Made by a program: the position numbers and the translations under genes
Origin: Variovorax sp.
GTDB taxonomy: Bacteria; Pseudomonadota; Gammaproteobacteria; Burkholderiales; Burkholderiaceae_C
NCBI GenBank assembly: GCA_004210915.1
Contig: SEGS01000030.1
Span: 57,581-121,580, forward strand
Length of the DNA stretch: 64,000 bases
Direction of reading: 5' to 3'
The notes under the pieces: generated by a model
The model's input: the letters and a program-made list of their open reading frames with translations, nothing else
Databases searched by the model: none
Told to the model about the DNA's origin: nothing
Part shown: positions 1 to 9,020 of the stretch, piece by piece
How positions within the stretch are numbered: position 1 is the first letter of the stretch
Layout of the letters: each line of letters begins with the position of its first letter

Positions 1-9
1 GTGTTTCAT
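1..9 (-). CDS. First codons of the next gene in the liv-type operon (partial)
   Basis: The reverse strand reads ATG AAA CAC off the left edge of the window, preceded by a good ribosome-binding site, AAGGAGA, at 16-22 with a six-base spacer. It lies 28 bases beyond the livF stop, so it is probably the next gene of the same operon. In branched-chain ABC operons this place is often taken by the periplasmic binding protein, but only three codons are visible and the product is unknown. Confidence 0.45.
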
Positions 10-37
10 GTCTCGTCTCCTTGTGGTTGAAAAGGGT

Positions 38-742
38 TCAATGGCCGAGGTAGGCGTTGCTGATTTCAGGGTTGTCGCGCAGGCTGGCGCTGCTGCCTTC
101 GAGCCGCACCACGCCGGCCTCCAGCACGTAGCCGCGATCGGCCACGCGCAGCGCCATGGAGACGGTCTGCTCGACCAGCAGCATGGTCACGCCGCGCGCC
201 TTGATGGCCAGCAGGATCTGCTCGACTTCATCGACGATCTTGGGAGCCAGGCCCAGCGAGGGCTCGTCCAGGATGCACAGCCGCGGACGCGCCATCAGCG
301 CACGGGCGATGGCCACCATTTCCTGCTCGCCACCGGACAAGGTGCCGGCCTTTTGCGCCATGCGCTCGCGCAGTCGCGGGAACAGGTCCAGCATTTCTTC
401 CAGGTCGGATTGCCAGCCGCCACGGGCGCGCCGGGTGTAGGCACCCATGCGCAGGTTCTCCAGCACGCTCATCTCGCCAAAGACCTGTCGCCCTTCGGGA
501 CACATACTGATGCCCAGGTGGGCGATCTCGTGGCCAGGCAGGCTGCGCAGCGAGCGGCCTTCGAAGCGCACGTCGCCGCCCTTGACCGGCACCAGGCCGC
601 AGATGGCCTTGAGCGTGGTCGACTTGCCGGCCCCGTTGGGGCCGATCAGGGCCACGCATTCGCCTTGAGCGACTTCGAACGAGACGCCGTGCACGGCCTC
701 GATGCTGCCGTAGGCAACGACCAGATCAGTGACTTGCAGCAT
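38..742 (-). CDS. livF: Branched-chain amino acid type ABC transporter ATP-binding protein (LivF-like)
   Basis: A 234-residue cytoplasmic ATPase of the LivF group, which with LivG powers HAAT-family uptake of branched-chain amino acids or of other carboxylates and amides. Visible motifs are Walker A GPNGAGKST (about residues 34-42), the ABC signature LSGGEQ, Walker B LCILDEP and the switch histidine region replaced, as usual for LivF, by LLVEQ. Length is normal for the family. Its start overlaps the end of livG by 17 bases, so the two are translationally coupled. The substrate cannot be read from the ATPase; the upstream aldehyde dehydrogenase suggests an aldehyde-yielding compound rather than leucine. 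The permease genes are not in the window. Confidence 0.9.
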   Translation of the reverse strand: MLQVTDLVVAYGSIEAVHGVSFEVAQGECVALIGPNGAGKSTTLKAICGLVPVKGGDVRFEGRSLRSLPGHEIAHLGISMCPEGRQVFGEMSVLENLRMGAYTRRARGGWQSDLEEMLDLFPRLRERMAQKAGTLSGGEQEMVAIARALMARPRLCILDEPSLGLAPKIVDEVEQILLAIKARGVTMLLVEQTVSMALRVADRGYVLEAGVVRLEGSSASLRDNPEISNAYLGH

Positions 743-1523
743 CGCCGTGGTGTCCCAGGTAGGCCTCGATCACGGCCGGGTTGTGGCGGATTTCCGCCGG
801 CGTGCCCTCGGCGATCTTCTCGCCGAAGTTGAGCACGACGATGCGCTGGCAGACGTCCATGATCAGCCCCATGTGGTGCTCGATCACCAGCACGCTGAGC
901 CCGCGCTCGGGCAGGCGCTTGATCAGCGCGCCCAGCAGGCGCCGCTCGCTCGCCACCATGCCGGCGGCGGGCTCGTCCATCAGCAGCACGCCGGGCTGGT
1001 TGGCCAGAGCACAAGCCACCATCAACAGCCGCTGCTCGCAGACGCTGAGGGCGGACACACGCACCTGGTCGCGCCCGGCCAGGCCGACGAACGCCAGCAA
1101 CTCCAGCGCCTCGGCGCGCACGCGGGCCTCGTCGGCGCGCGCGGCGGCCAGGCCCAGCACGTTGCCGAACACGCCGACGCCGTAGCGCCGGTTGGCGCCC
1201 AGCAGCACACTGTTCAGCGCGTTGAATTCCTCGAACATCTGCGTCGTCTGGAAGGTGCGCGCCAGGCCCTGGGCGACCACGCGGTTCGCCGGCAGGCCCT
1301 GAATTGGAACGCCCTCGAGCACGATCTCGCCGGCCGTCGGCGCCAGCGTGCCCGAGATCACATTCACGCAAGTGGACTTGCCCGAGCCGTTGGGCCCGAT
1401 CAGGCCGATCACCTCGCCGGGCCGCACCTCGAAGCTCACATTCTTGAGCGCGGTGACGCCGCCGAAGACCTTGCGCACCTCGCGCAGCGACAGGCGCGGC
1501 TGTATGGCTGTGGAATCGACCAT
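726..1523 (-). CDS. livG: Branched-chain amino acid type ABC transporter ATP-binding protein (LivG-like)
   Basis: A 265-residue LivG-type ATPase, partner of LivF at the inner membrane. Walker A is GPNGSGKST near residue 40 and Walker B is VLLMDEP, followed by the LivG-typical insertion and a C-terminal YLGH tail. The ABC signature is odd: LSVCEQ is found where the family has LSYGQQ or LSGGQ, so the two signature glycines are missing. The start ATG at 1523 lies two bases after the aldehyde dehydrogenase stop codon, which shows co-transcription. A longer reading in the same frame extends back to 2495 but only runs antiframe through the dehydrogenase gene and is not used. Confidence 0.87.
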   Translation of the reverse strand: MVDSTAIQPRLSLREVRKVFGGVTALKNVSFEVRPGEVIGLIGPNGSGKSTCVNVISGTLAPTAGEIVLEGVPIQGLPANRVVAQGLARTFQTTQMFEEFNALNSVLLGANRRYGVGVFGNVLGLAAARADEARVRAEALELLAFVGLAGRDQVRVSALSVCEQRLLMVACALANQPGVLLMDEPAAGMVASERRLLGALIKRLPERGLSVLVIEHHMGLIMDVCQRIVVLNFGEKIAEGTPAEIRHNPAVIEAYLGHHGDAASH

Positions 1524-1525
1524 CG

Positions 1526-2959
1526 TCAGGCCGCCTTGGGTGGCAACGGCATCTGAATGGACTTGAGTTCGAGGAACTCCTCCATCCCGTAGACGCCGTT
1601 TTCGCGGCCCAGGCCCGACTGCTTGTGACCGCCGAACGGCGCCTGGATGTTGAACGGCGCACCGTTGATGTCGACCTGGCCGGTGCGCATCTGGCGCGCT
1701 ACGCGCACAGCGCGCTGCACATCCGCGGACCAGACGCCGCCGGCCAGGCCGTAGTCGGAATCGTTGGCCAGCGCGACGGCATGGGCCTCGTCGCGGTAGC
1801 TGATGATGGACAGCACCGGCCCGAAGATCTCCTCGCGCGCCAGCGGCGAGGCGGGGTCGACCTGGCCGAACACCGTGGGGGCTACGAAAAAGCCGCCGGT
1901 TGGCAGCGGACCGCCGCCCGCGACCAGTTCGGCACCCGACGCCTGGCCCTGGGCGATGGCTGCACGCACCCGCTCGAGTTGCCGCTGGTTGGCGATCGGC
2001 CCCAGGCGCGTGGCCTCGTCCATCGGGTCGCCCGCCGCGTAGCTGGCGGCCGCCGCAGCCACCAGCGGCTTGATCTGTGCATAGGCCGATGCTGGCACCA
2101 GCATGCGCGTGTGGGCCGAGCAGGTCTGGCCGGCATTCTGGAAGCAGGCTGCGACGATGCCTTTGGCGGCAGCGGCGAAGTCGGCATCGTCCAGCACCAC
2201 GGCGGCGGACTTGCCGCCCAGCTCCAGCGCCAGGCGCTTGACCGAAGGCGCGCACAGCGCGGCGATGCGCTTGCCAGCCGCAGTGGAACCTGTGAACGAG
2301 ACCATGTCCACCTCCGGATGCGTCACCAAGGCCTCGCCCACCCCAGGCCCGTCGCCGGTAACCAGGTTGAACACACCGGCCGGCAGACCAGCAGCATGGA
2401 TGACCTCGGCCAGCAGCAAGGCCGACAGCGGCGCCGTCTCGGCCGGCTTCAGCACCACGGTGCAGCCGGCCGCCAATGCCGGCGCGACCTTGCACGTGAC
2501 CTGATGCAGGGGGTAGTTCCAGGGCGTGATGGCCGCGATCACACCGACCGGTTCACGCACCACCAGCGAATGGCCGACCTCTGATTCGAACGCGAACTCG
2601 GCGGCCAGGCGTGCGTACTGGCCCCAAGCATACAGCGGGCCGGCCACCTGCAGCCGGCCGCATTGCTTGATCGGCGTGCCGACTTCGGACGTGATCAGCC
2701 GGGCCAGTTCGTCAGCACGGGCCTTCAGGCCCTGTGCGATCTGCTGCAGGTAAGCGGCGCGCTGCACCGGCGTCAGCGCCGACCACGCCGCCAAGGCGGC
2801 CCTGGCCGCGGCGGCGGCGGTTGCCACATCCTCGCCCGAACAGGCGGGCACGCGAGCGATGGCCCGAGCAGTGGCCGGGTTGACGACGGCCAGCGGCGCC
2901 GCTTCCCGCATCGGGCGTACCCATGCCCCTCCGATGTAAATGTGTTCCCTATCCTGCAT
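1526..2959 (-). CDS. NAD(P)-dependent aldehyde dehydrogenase
   Basis: A 477-residue member of the aldehyde dehydrogenase superfamily, which oxidises an aldehyde to the carboxylate with NAD(P)+. The oxyanion segment TPWNYP (145-150), the cofactor loop FTGSTAAGK (222-230), the general base Glu246 in LELGGK and the nucleophile Cys280 in NAGQTCSA are all present, and the length is normal. The ATG at 2959 follows an AGGAG ribosome-binding site. It is the first gene of the leftward operon with livG and livF and faces the DeoR-type regulator across 184 bases that contain two operator-like palindromes. The substrate is unknown; context suggests the last step of catabolism of the compound the transporter imports. 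Confidence 0.88.
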   Translation of the reverse strand: MQDREHIYIGGAWVRPMREAAPLAVVNPATARAIARVPACSGEDVATAAAAARAALAAWSALTPVQRAAYLQQIAQGLKARADELARLITSEVGTPIKQCGRLQVAGPLYAWGQYARLAAEFAFESEVGHSLVVREPVGVIAAITPWNYPLHQVTCKVAPALAAGCTVVLKPAETAPLSALLLAEVIHAAGLPAGVFNLVTGDGPGVGEALVTHPEVDMVSFTGSTAAGKRIAALCAPSVKRLALELGGKSAAVVLDDADFAAAAKGIVAACFQNAGQTCSAHTRMLVPASAYAQIKPLVAAAAASYAAGDPMDEATRLGPIANQRQLERVRAAIAQGQASGAELVAGGGPLPTGGFFVAPTVFGQVDPASPLAREEIFGPVLSIISYRDEAHAVALANDSDYGLAGGVWSADVQRAVRVARQMRTGQVDINGAPFNIQAPFGGHKQSGLGRENGVYGMEEFLELKSIQMPLPPKAA

Positions 2960-3016
2960 GTCTCCTCCGGTCGCCGTACCGCCTTGGTTCGGTCGGAGAA
3001 ACTATAAATGAACACA

Positions 3017-3082
3017 AACGAACATGTTCGTTATTTTTCTAATGGATAACCCGACATCGAATTTTTTCGAACATATTCGTTT
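3017..3082. promoter_or_regulatory. Pair of GlpR/DeoR-type operator-like palindromes in a divergent promoter region
   Basis: A perfect 16-base palindrome AACGAACATGTTCGTT lies at 3017-3032. A second copy of the core CGAACATATTCGTTT lies at 3068-3082, 49 bases further on. The half-site ATGTTCGTT closely resembles the half-sites known for E. coli GlpR (ATGTTCG with an A/T-rich edge). The sites lie between the aldehyde dehydrogenase start (2959) and the DeoR-type regulator start (3144), so the regulator is the obvious ligand and could control both directions. The core repeat is seen directly; binding is inference. Confidence 0.62.
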
Positions 3083-3143
3083 GATAGACCGCAGTTTCTG
3101 CCCCTCTAAAATCTGCGACCGCTTGCCACGCGCCTTCCACTTC

Positions 3144-3989
3144 ATGACCCACAGCAAGACGTCCAAAGCCGCAGCCACCGCGACCACGCAACTGCACCCA
3201 CGCCAGCGGGCGCTGGTCGAGCGCGTGCAGAACCAGGGAGGTAGTTGTTCGGTAGAAGCGCTGGCCCAGGCGCTGGACGTCACGCCGCAAACCATCCGCC
3301 GCGATGTGCTGCAACTGGAGCAACTGGGGCTGCTACGGCGTTACCACGGTGGCGTGGCCCTGCCCGGTGGCGCTGCCAACCTGGCCTACAGCACACGTCA
3401 GACGCTGCTGGCCGGCGAGAAGCGGTCGATCGCGGAACTCGTGGCCCAGCACATCCCGCACCATTCCTCGCTCTTCATCAATCTGGGCACCACGACCGAG
3501 GAAGTGGCCAAGGCGCTGCACCAGCACCGTGGCCTGCGCATCCTGACCAACAACCTGAACGTGGCCATGCTGACCTGCGACTTTCCGGAAGCCGAGGTCA
3601 CGGTGGTAGGCGGCGTCGTGCGACCCCGCGACCGCGGCGTGACCGGTGAGGCCGCGATTGACCTGATCCGCCAGTTCCAGGTCGATTACGCGGTGATCGG
3701 CGTCTCCAGCGTCGACCTGAACGGTACGCTGCGCGACTTCGACTACCGTGAGGTGCGCGTGACCCAGGCCGTGATGGCACAGGCGCGCCAGGTGTTCCTG
3801 GTGGCCGACCATTCCAAACTGGGCCGCCCGGCGCTGGTGAGGCTGGGTGAACTGCGCGAGATCGACGCGTTCTTCACGGATCTGCCGCCGCCGCCCGAAC
3901 TGCTGGCGGCGCTGCAAGGCAGCAAGACGCAGATCCACGTGGCAGGCGAAACCGTGACGCCGGCCAGGAAACCCGCACCGCTTCGCTAG
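3144..3989 (+). CDS. DeoR/GlpR-family transcriptional regulator
   Basis: A 281-residue repressor-like protein. Residues about 15-70 form the DeoR winged helix-turn-helix (VTPQTIRRDV followed by LLRRYHGG). The rest is the sugar-isomerase-like sensor domain with NLGTTTEEVA, LTNNLNVA, VVGGVVR, DFDYREV and DHSKLGRPALVRLGEL, which resembles GlpR-type members that sense phosphorylated ligands. The ATG at 3144 was chosen because it starts just before the helix-turn-helix; an in-frame reading opens at 3024 but would overlap the operator-like palindromes. It is divergent from the aldehyde dehydrogenase-liv operon and 17 bases upstream of the ligase-like gene, so it probably controls both. The true inducer is unknown. 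Confidence 0.87.
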   Translation: MTHSKTSKAAATATTQLHPRQRALVERVQNQGGSCSVEALAQALDVTPQTIRRDVLQLEQLGLLRRYHGGVALPGGAANLAYSTRQTLLAGEKRSIAELVAQHIPHHSSLFINLGTTTEEVAKALHQHRGLRILTNNLNVAMLTCDFPEAEVTVVGGVVRPRDRGVTGEAAIDLIRQFQVDYAVIGVSSVDLNGTLRDFDYREVRVTQAVMAQARQVFLVADHSKLGRPALVRLGELREIDAFFTDLPPPPELLAALQGSKTQIHVAGETVTPARKPAPLR

Positions 3990-4006
3990 CGAGCCGGACG
4001 TCTGCC

Positions 4007-5500
4007 ATGGGCCTGAACATCGCCGAATTCCTGCGCTGGCAGGCGCGCTGCCGTCCAGACGCGATCGCGCTGATCGAGGGTGATCGCCAGCTCAGCTATG
4101 CCGAGTTCGACCTGCTGGCCGCTGGCTGTGCGAACGCGCTGCATGTAATGGGCGTGCAGCCACGCGAGCGCGTGATGATCGCGCTGCCCAATTCCATCGC
4201 CTGGGCCGTGATCTATGAAGGCGTGCTGCAAAGCGGCGCCATCCCGGTGCCGATCAACCCGCTGCTGGCTACTTCGGATATCGCGGCAATCGCGCGCGAT
4301 TGCCTGCCTGCGCTGATCTTCGACGACGGCCGTCACGCCGCCGAGCTGCGTCAGGCTCTGCCCGAATTCGACGTGCGCGGCCAGATCATCGACATGGGCG
4401 TGGAGGAAGCGGGCTTGTCACTGCTGCCGGGCCAGCTGCTGCATCCTCTGCCCACGTTTGCGCCGGAAGAGACGGCCGTGATCCTGTACTCCTCGGGTGC
4501 CATGGGACCGCCCAAGGGCGTGGAGCTGTCGCATTTCAACGTCTGGTGGAACGTGCAGGCGTTCGCTCACGACCTGCTGGGCCTGTCCGAACACGACTGC
4601 GGCTACGCCGTGCTGCCGTTCTCGCATGCCTATGCCCACACCTGCTTGTTCTCGTCCTTCCTGTCCGTGGGCGCGCGCCTCGTGCTGGCGCCCAAGTTCG
4701 ATGCCCGGCGCTGCCTGCAGGACATGGCGCGCGAACAAGTCAGCGTGCTGATGGCCGTGCCGGCCATGTTCTGGTCGCTGGCCGAGGCAACCGACGCTCC
4801 GCCGTTGTCGGCGCTGCGCGCCTGCGTGTCGGGCGGTCAGGCGTTGACCGAGCCGGTGCAGCGGCGCTTCGAAGAGCGCTTTGAGACCCTGATCTCCGAA
4901 GGCTATGGCATGACCGAAGCCGGCCCTTCCATCACCGGCAACCGCTTCCATACCGACGGCCGGCGCGCAGGCTCGGTCGGCCTGCCCTACTGGGGCGTGG
5001 AACTGAAAATCTGCGACGAGGGCGGACAGGAACTGCCGATCGGGCAGACCGGCGAGATCCTGGTGCGCTCGCCCGGTATTGCCCGCGGCTACTGGAACCG
5101 GCCCGCGTGCAGCATGCGCAGCTTTCGCGATGGCTGGCTGCACAGCGACGACTTGGGTTACCTAGATGCGGACGGGTTCTTGTATGTGGTCGGCCGCAAG
5201 AAGGAAATCATCATCAGTGGCGGCTACCACGTGTATCCGCAGGATGTCGAGCAGGTACTGCTGACCTTGCCGGGCGTGCGCGAAGCCGCCGTTCTGGGCG
5301 TGTCAGATGCGCGCTTGGGCGAACGCGTCGTGGCCTTCGTGGTCGCAGCCTCGCCGCTGCGGACCGAGGAGATCGCCGCGCAGTGTCGCGCCAAGATGGC
5401 CCGCTACAAGGTGCCGCGAGACATCCGCTTCGTAGACGCGCTGCCGCGCGGACCGGAGGGCGCAGTTGATCGCACCCGGTTGCGCTCGCTCAGTACTTGA
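4007..5500 (+). CDS. Acyl-CoA synthetase-like adenylate-forming protein with altered active-site motifs
   Basis: A 497-residue member of the ANL superfamily (acyl/aryl-CoA ligases), which activate a carboxylate with ATP and pass it to CoA. Family landmarks are YGMTEAGPS, the DDLGYLDADGF segment and the hinge GRKKEIIISGG. Two core motifs are abnormal: the P-loop reads YSSGAMGPPKG (161-171) where TTG is usual, and the A10 motif near the C-terminus reads LPRGPEGAVDR, with Ala486 where the catalytic lysine of the GK pair should be. It may therefore be impaired in adenylation or work only in the second half-reaction. It follows the DeoR gene by 17 bases. Substrate unknown; an acid made by the neighbouring aldehyde dehydrogenase is plausible. 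Confidence 0.8.
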   Translation: MGLNIAEFLRWQARCRPDAIALIEGDRQLSYAEFDLLAAGCANALHVMGVQPRERVMIALPNSIAWAVIYEGVLQSGAIPVPINPLLATSDIAAIARDCLPALIFDDGRHAAELRQALPEFDVRGQIIDMGVEEAGLSLLPGQLLHPLPTFAPEETAVILYSSGAMGPPKGVELSHFNVWWNVQAFAHDLLGLSEHDCGYAVLPFSHAYAHTCLFSSFLSVGARLVLAPKFDARRCLQDMAREQVSVLMAVPAMFWSLAEATDAPPLSALRACVSGGQALTEPVQRRFEERFETLISEGYGMTEAGPSITGNRFHTDGRRAGSVGLPYWGVELKICDEGGQELPIGQTGEILVRSPGIARGYWNRPACSMRSFRDGWLHSDDLGYLDADGFLYVVGRKKEIIISGGYHVYPQDVEQVLLTLPGVREAAVLGVSDARLGERVVAFVVAASPLRTEEIAAQCRAKMARYKVPRDIRFVDALPRGPEGAVDRTRLRSLST

Positions 5501-5605
5501 GACTACTGGCGCTTCGTAGATACCCCCAGGGCATGTCAATCTCGTGTCAGATCGGCGGGAAGTTTGGGCGTGGAAAATTCTCAGGCCCCCGCGCCATCGC
5601 GCGCC

Positions 5606-8600
5606 TCACCAGGTGTCGACGTAGCTGCTGACGGGCGCCGTCATCTGCGTGGCGGACGCCAACCCGCGCACCAGCCAGCCGCGCGTGTCGGCCGGGTCGA
5701 TCACGGCGTCGATCTCCAGCGTCTGCGCCATGTGGATCGCTTCGCCGTTCGCGTACTGCTGCGCCACCAGTTGCTGGAACAACGCATCGCGCGCGGCACC
5801 CGCGGGCGCCTCGGCGAGCTCCTTGCGGTAGCCGAGCCGTACCGCGCCCTCGAGCCCCATGGCGCCGAACTCGCCGGTCGGCCAGGCCACGGTGAACACC
5901 GGCGCATCGAAGCCGCCCGCCGTCATGGCTTGCGCGCCGAGGCCGTAGCCTTTGCGCAGCACGACCGCGAAGAAGGGCACACGCAGGTGAGAGGCGACCA
6001 TGAACATGCGGCACACGTGGCGCACCTGCGCCTGCGCTTCGATCTCGGGCCCGACCATGAAGCCTGGCGTGTCGCACAGCGACACCATGGGCAGCCCGTG
6101 CGCGTTGCACAACTGCATGAAGCGCGCGGCCTTGTCGGCTGCCTCCACATCGATCGCGCCACCGAGGTGGTGCGGGTTGTTCGCGATCACACCGATCGCC
6201 TTGCCCTCGATGCGCGCGAGCGCGGTGACGATGCCGGCGCCGAAGCCCGCGCGCAGCTCGAGCACCGAGCCGGTGTCGGCGATGCCGCGCAAGGCGGCGC
6301 GCACGTCGTACACGCGCAGGCGGTTCTCGGGCACCACATGGCGCAGCGCGCGCGGATCGGCGCAGTGCCAGTCGCTCGTAGCGCCCTGGAAGTACGAGAG
6401 GTATTGCTTCGCGGCCGCGACCGCTGCCGCCTCGTCGTCCACCAGGATGTCGATCACGCCGTTGCGCGACTGCACGGGGCTCGGGCCGATCTGCTCGGGC
6501 GCAAAAGTGCCAAGCCCGCCGCCTTCGATCATGGCCGGGCCGCTCATGCCGATATTGCTGGCCTTCGTCGCGATGATCACGTCGGCGCAACCCAGCAGCG
6601 CCGCGTTGCCCGCGAAGCAGCGCCCGTGCACGATGCCGACCACCGGCACCTTGCCCGACAGCGCCGCGAACTGGCTGAAGGTGTGGTTGTTGAGGCCGGC
6701 GACGATGGGCATGTCGGTGTCGCCCGGCCGGCCACCGCCGCCCTCGGCGAACAGCACCACCGGCAGCTTGAGCTGGTGCGCGATGCCGAGCATGCGATCG
6801 GTCTTCTGGTGGTTGCGCAGGCCCTGCGTGCCGGCCAGCACCGTGTAGTCGTAGGCCAGCACGGCGCAGCGCGACTTCTCGGGACCGAACTGCGCGGCAT
6901 TGACGCTGCCGATGCCGGTGATCATCCCGTCGGCCGGCGTGTTGGCGATCAAGTCGTCGATGCTTCGGCGGCGCGTCTGCGCGGCCACCGCCAGCGCGCC
7001 GTACTCGATGAAGTTGCCCGGATCGGCTGCCAGATCGCACAGGTCCGCGATGTTGGCGCGCGCGGTGCGGCCACCCTGCTTGTGGCGCTTGGCGACGGCC
7101 GCCGCGCGGTTCACGTCGAGCGTCGGCGCATGCCGATCGATCACCTTCTGCAGGTCGGGACGGATGGCGTCCAGATCATGTTCGGCCAGCGCAGTGGCTT
7201 CGACGGCAGTGGCATCCACCGCTTCGAACTGCACCAGCGCTTGGCCTTCGACGAGATAGTCGCCCGGCGCGGCGCGCAGCGCGACGACGCGGCCGGCGAA
7301 GGGCGCGTGCAGCAGGTGCTCCATCTTCATGGCTTCGAGCACGCCGAGCTGCGCGCCCGCCGGCCGCACATCGCCGACCGCCACGTCAAATTGCACGAGC
7401 TTCGCGGGCATCGGCGATCGCACGGTCAGCGCACCCGCGTCTCCCGCCGGTGCGTTGATGGCGGCCGATGCCACGGCGACGGGAGCGGCGATCTTCTTTG
7501 CCTCGCCTTCGATGCGCACGGCCTCCGCGAGCAACTCGGCCAGATGGTCTTCAACAAAGCGGGTGTGCACCGCCTGCATCGCAAACTCGGGCCGCGCGGC
7601 GATGGCGCGCAGCAGCGAGAGATTGGTCGCCATGCCATCGATCCCGCATTCCGCCAGCGCGCGCGTCGAGCGCCGCACGGCATCCTGAAAGTTCGGCGAG
7701 GCCGAGTGCACGATCAGCTTGGCGAGCAAGGTGTCGTGGTGCGGCGAAGGAGCAAGGCCCGCATGGCCATGCGTGTCGACGCGCACGCCGGGACCGCTCG
7801 GCAGGTCGAAGCGCTCCAGCGTGCCGCCCGAGGGGCGCGCCTGGCCGTCAGCATCGAGCGTCTCGGCGTTGATGCGCCACTGGATCGCGAAGCCGCGCTG
7901 CGCCGCCGTGCGATCTGCCTCGATGCCCAGCGATGCCAGCGACGCGCCGGCCGCGGTGGCGATCTGCAGCTGCACGAGGTCCAGCCCCGTCACCGCTTCG
8001 GTCACGGTGTGCTCGACCTGCAGCCGCGGATTGGCTTCGATGAACACCCAGGGCAGCGTGGTCGATGCGGTGTCGACCAGAAACTCAAAGGTGCCCAAGC
8101 CTTGGTAGCCCACGGTCTGCGCCATGCGCAACGCGGCTTGCGTGACCTGCACGCGCAGGTCTTCCGGCAAGGAGGGACTGGGCGCGATCTCGACCAGCTT
8201 CTGGAAGCGGCGCTGCAACGTGCATTCGCGCTCGCCGAGGCTCGCGACCGCGCTGCCATCGCCGAGCACCTGCACTTCGATGTGGCGCGCGTGGCGCATC
8301 AGGCGCTCGACGTACACACCGTCGACACCGAACGCTGCCTTTGCTTCGGACATGCAGCGCGTGTGCGCTTCAGCGAGCTCGCCGGCGCTCAGCACCGTGC
8401 GCATGCCCCGGCCGCCACCGCCACCGATGGCCTTGACCATGACGCCGGCGCCCTGCGCGTGCTGCTCGGCAAAGAAGGCCTGCGCCTCGGCCAGCGTGAC
8501 CGCGCCCGCGCTGCCGGGCATCACCGGCACACCGCACTGCGTTGCAAACTCGCGCGCCCGCGCCTTGTCGCCGAACAGCGCGAGCTGCGCGACCGTCGGC

Positions 8601-8908
8601 CCGATGAAGACAAGGCCCGCGTCGGCACAGGCCTTTGCGAAGTCCGCGCGCTCGCTCAGGAAGCCGTAGCCCGGGTGCACTGCGTCACAACCCTGGGCGC
8701 GTGCGATGGCGACGAGAGCGACGATGTCGAGGTAGGCCGCAGGGCCGGTGGCACCCAGCGCGACGGCCGTGTCGGCCAGCCGCACATGCAGCGCGGCCGC
8801 GTCGTCGCGCGCATGCACCGCTACGCTGCCGATGCCGAGGTCGCGCAGCGCGCGCACCAGACGAACGGCGATCTCGCCACGGTTGGCGATCAGGACTTTG
8901 TGGAACAC
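5606..8908 (-). CDS. Single-chain acyl-CoA carboxylase (biotin carboxylase-BCCP-carboxyltransferase fusion)
   Basis: An 1100-residue enzyme carrying all parts of an acyl-CoA carboxylase in one chain. Residues 1-450 are biotin carboxylase (IANRGEIAVR at the N-terminus, ATP-grasp loop GGGGGRGM, FIEANPRLQVEHTVTE). A biotin-carrier domain around 490-570 has the biotinylation motif EAMKMEH with Lys528. The C-terminal half is a propionyl/acetyl-CoA-type carboxyltransferase (GGRTARANIADL, AGLNNHTFSQFAALSG, GGAIDVEAADKAARF, FAVVLRKGYGLGAQAM). This layout matches the described single-chain long-chain acyl-CoA carboxylases rather than the usual two-subunit enzymes. The GTG at 8908 starts the conserved N-terminus; in-frame codons further upstream lack similarity. 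It faces the TetR and P450 genes across 118 bases, suggesting shared control. Substrate chain length cannot be told from sequence. Confidence 0.88.
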   Translation of the reverse strand: MFHKVLIANRGEIAVRLVRALRDLGIGSVAVHARDDAAALHVRLADTAVALGATGPAAYLDIVALVAIARAQGCDAVHPGYGFLSERADFAKACADAGLVFIGPTVAQLALFGDKARAREFATQCGVPVMPGSAGAVTLAEAQAFFAEQHAQGAGVMVKAIGGGGGRGMRTVLSAGELAEAHTRCMSEAKAAFGVDGVYVERLMRHARHIEVQVLGDGSAVASLGERECTLQRRFQKLVEIAPSPSLPEDLRVQVTQAALRMAQTVGYQGLGTFEFLVDTASTTLPWVFIEANPRLQVEHTVTEAVTGLDLVQLQIATAAGASLASLGIEADRTAAQRGFAIQWRINAETLDADGQARPSGGTLERFDLPSGPGVRVDTHGHAGLAPSPHHDTLLAKLIVHSASPNFQDAVRRSTRALAECGIDGMATNLSLLRAIAARPEFAMQAVHTRFVEDHLAELLAEAVRIEGEAKKIAAPVAVASAAINAPAGDAGALTVRSPMPAKLVQFDVAVGDVRPAGAQLGVLEAMKMEHLLHAPFAGRVVALRAAPGDYLVEGQALVQFEAVDATAVEATALAEHDLDAIRPDLQKVIDRHAPTLDVNRAAAVAKRHKQGGRTARANIADLCDLAADPGNFIEYGALAVAAQTRRRSIDDLIANTPADGMITGIGSVNAAQFGPEKSRCAVLAYDYTVLAGTQGLRNHQKTDRMLGIAHQLKLPVVLFAEGGGGRPGDTDMPIVAGLNNHTFSQFAALSGKVPVVGIVHGRCFAGNAALLGCADVIIATKASNIGMSGPAMIEGGGLGTFAPEQIGPSPVQSRNGVIDILVDDEAAAVAAAKQYLSYFQGATSDWHCADPRALRHVVPENRLRVYDVRAALRGIADTGSVLELRAGFGAGIVTALARIEGKAIGVIANNPHHLGGAIDVEAADKAARFMQLCNAHGLPMVSLCDTPGFMVGPEIEAQAQVRHVCRMFMVASHLRVPFFAVVLRKGYGLGAQAMTAGGFDAPVFTVAWPTGEFGAMGLEGAVRLGYRKELAEAPAGAARDALFQQLVAQQYANGEAIHMAQTLEIDAVIDPADTRGWLVRGLASATQMTAPVSSYVDTW

Positions 8909-9020
8909 GTCGAGGTCTTGGAGATGAAGGGACGGGGAGAGAACGACGACTGCGTGCCGCCCTCTCAGGGTTATCGATGAAGGCCGGCTCTTGTCTCGGC
9001 CGCAGTGTGCGCAAACAATC

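Noticed and set aside
5564..8980. A very long open frame on the opposite strand of the acyl-CoA carboxylase gene
   Set aside because: It is antisense to a clearly conserved enzyme, has an Arg/His/Gly-rich composition typical of GC-rich shadow frames, and shows no recognisable domain.
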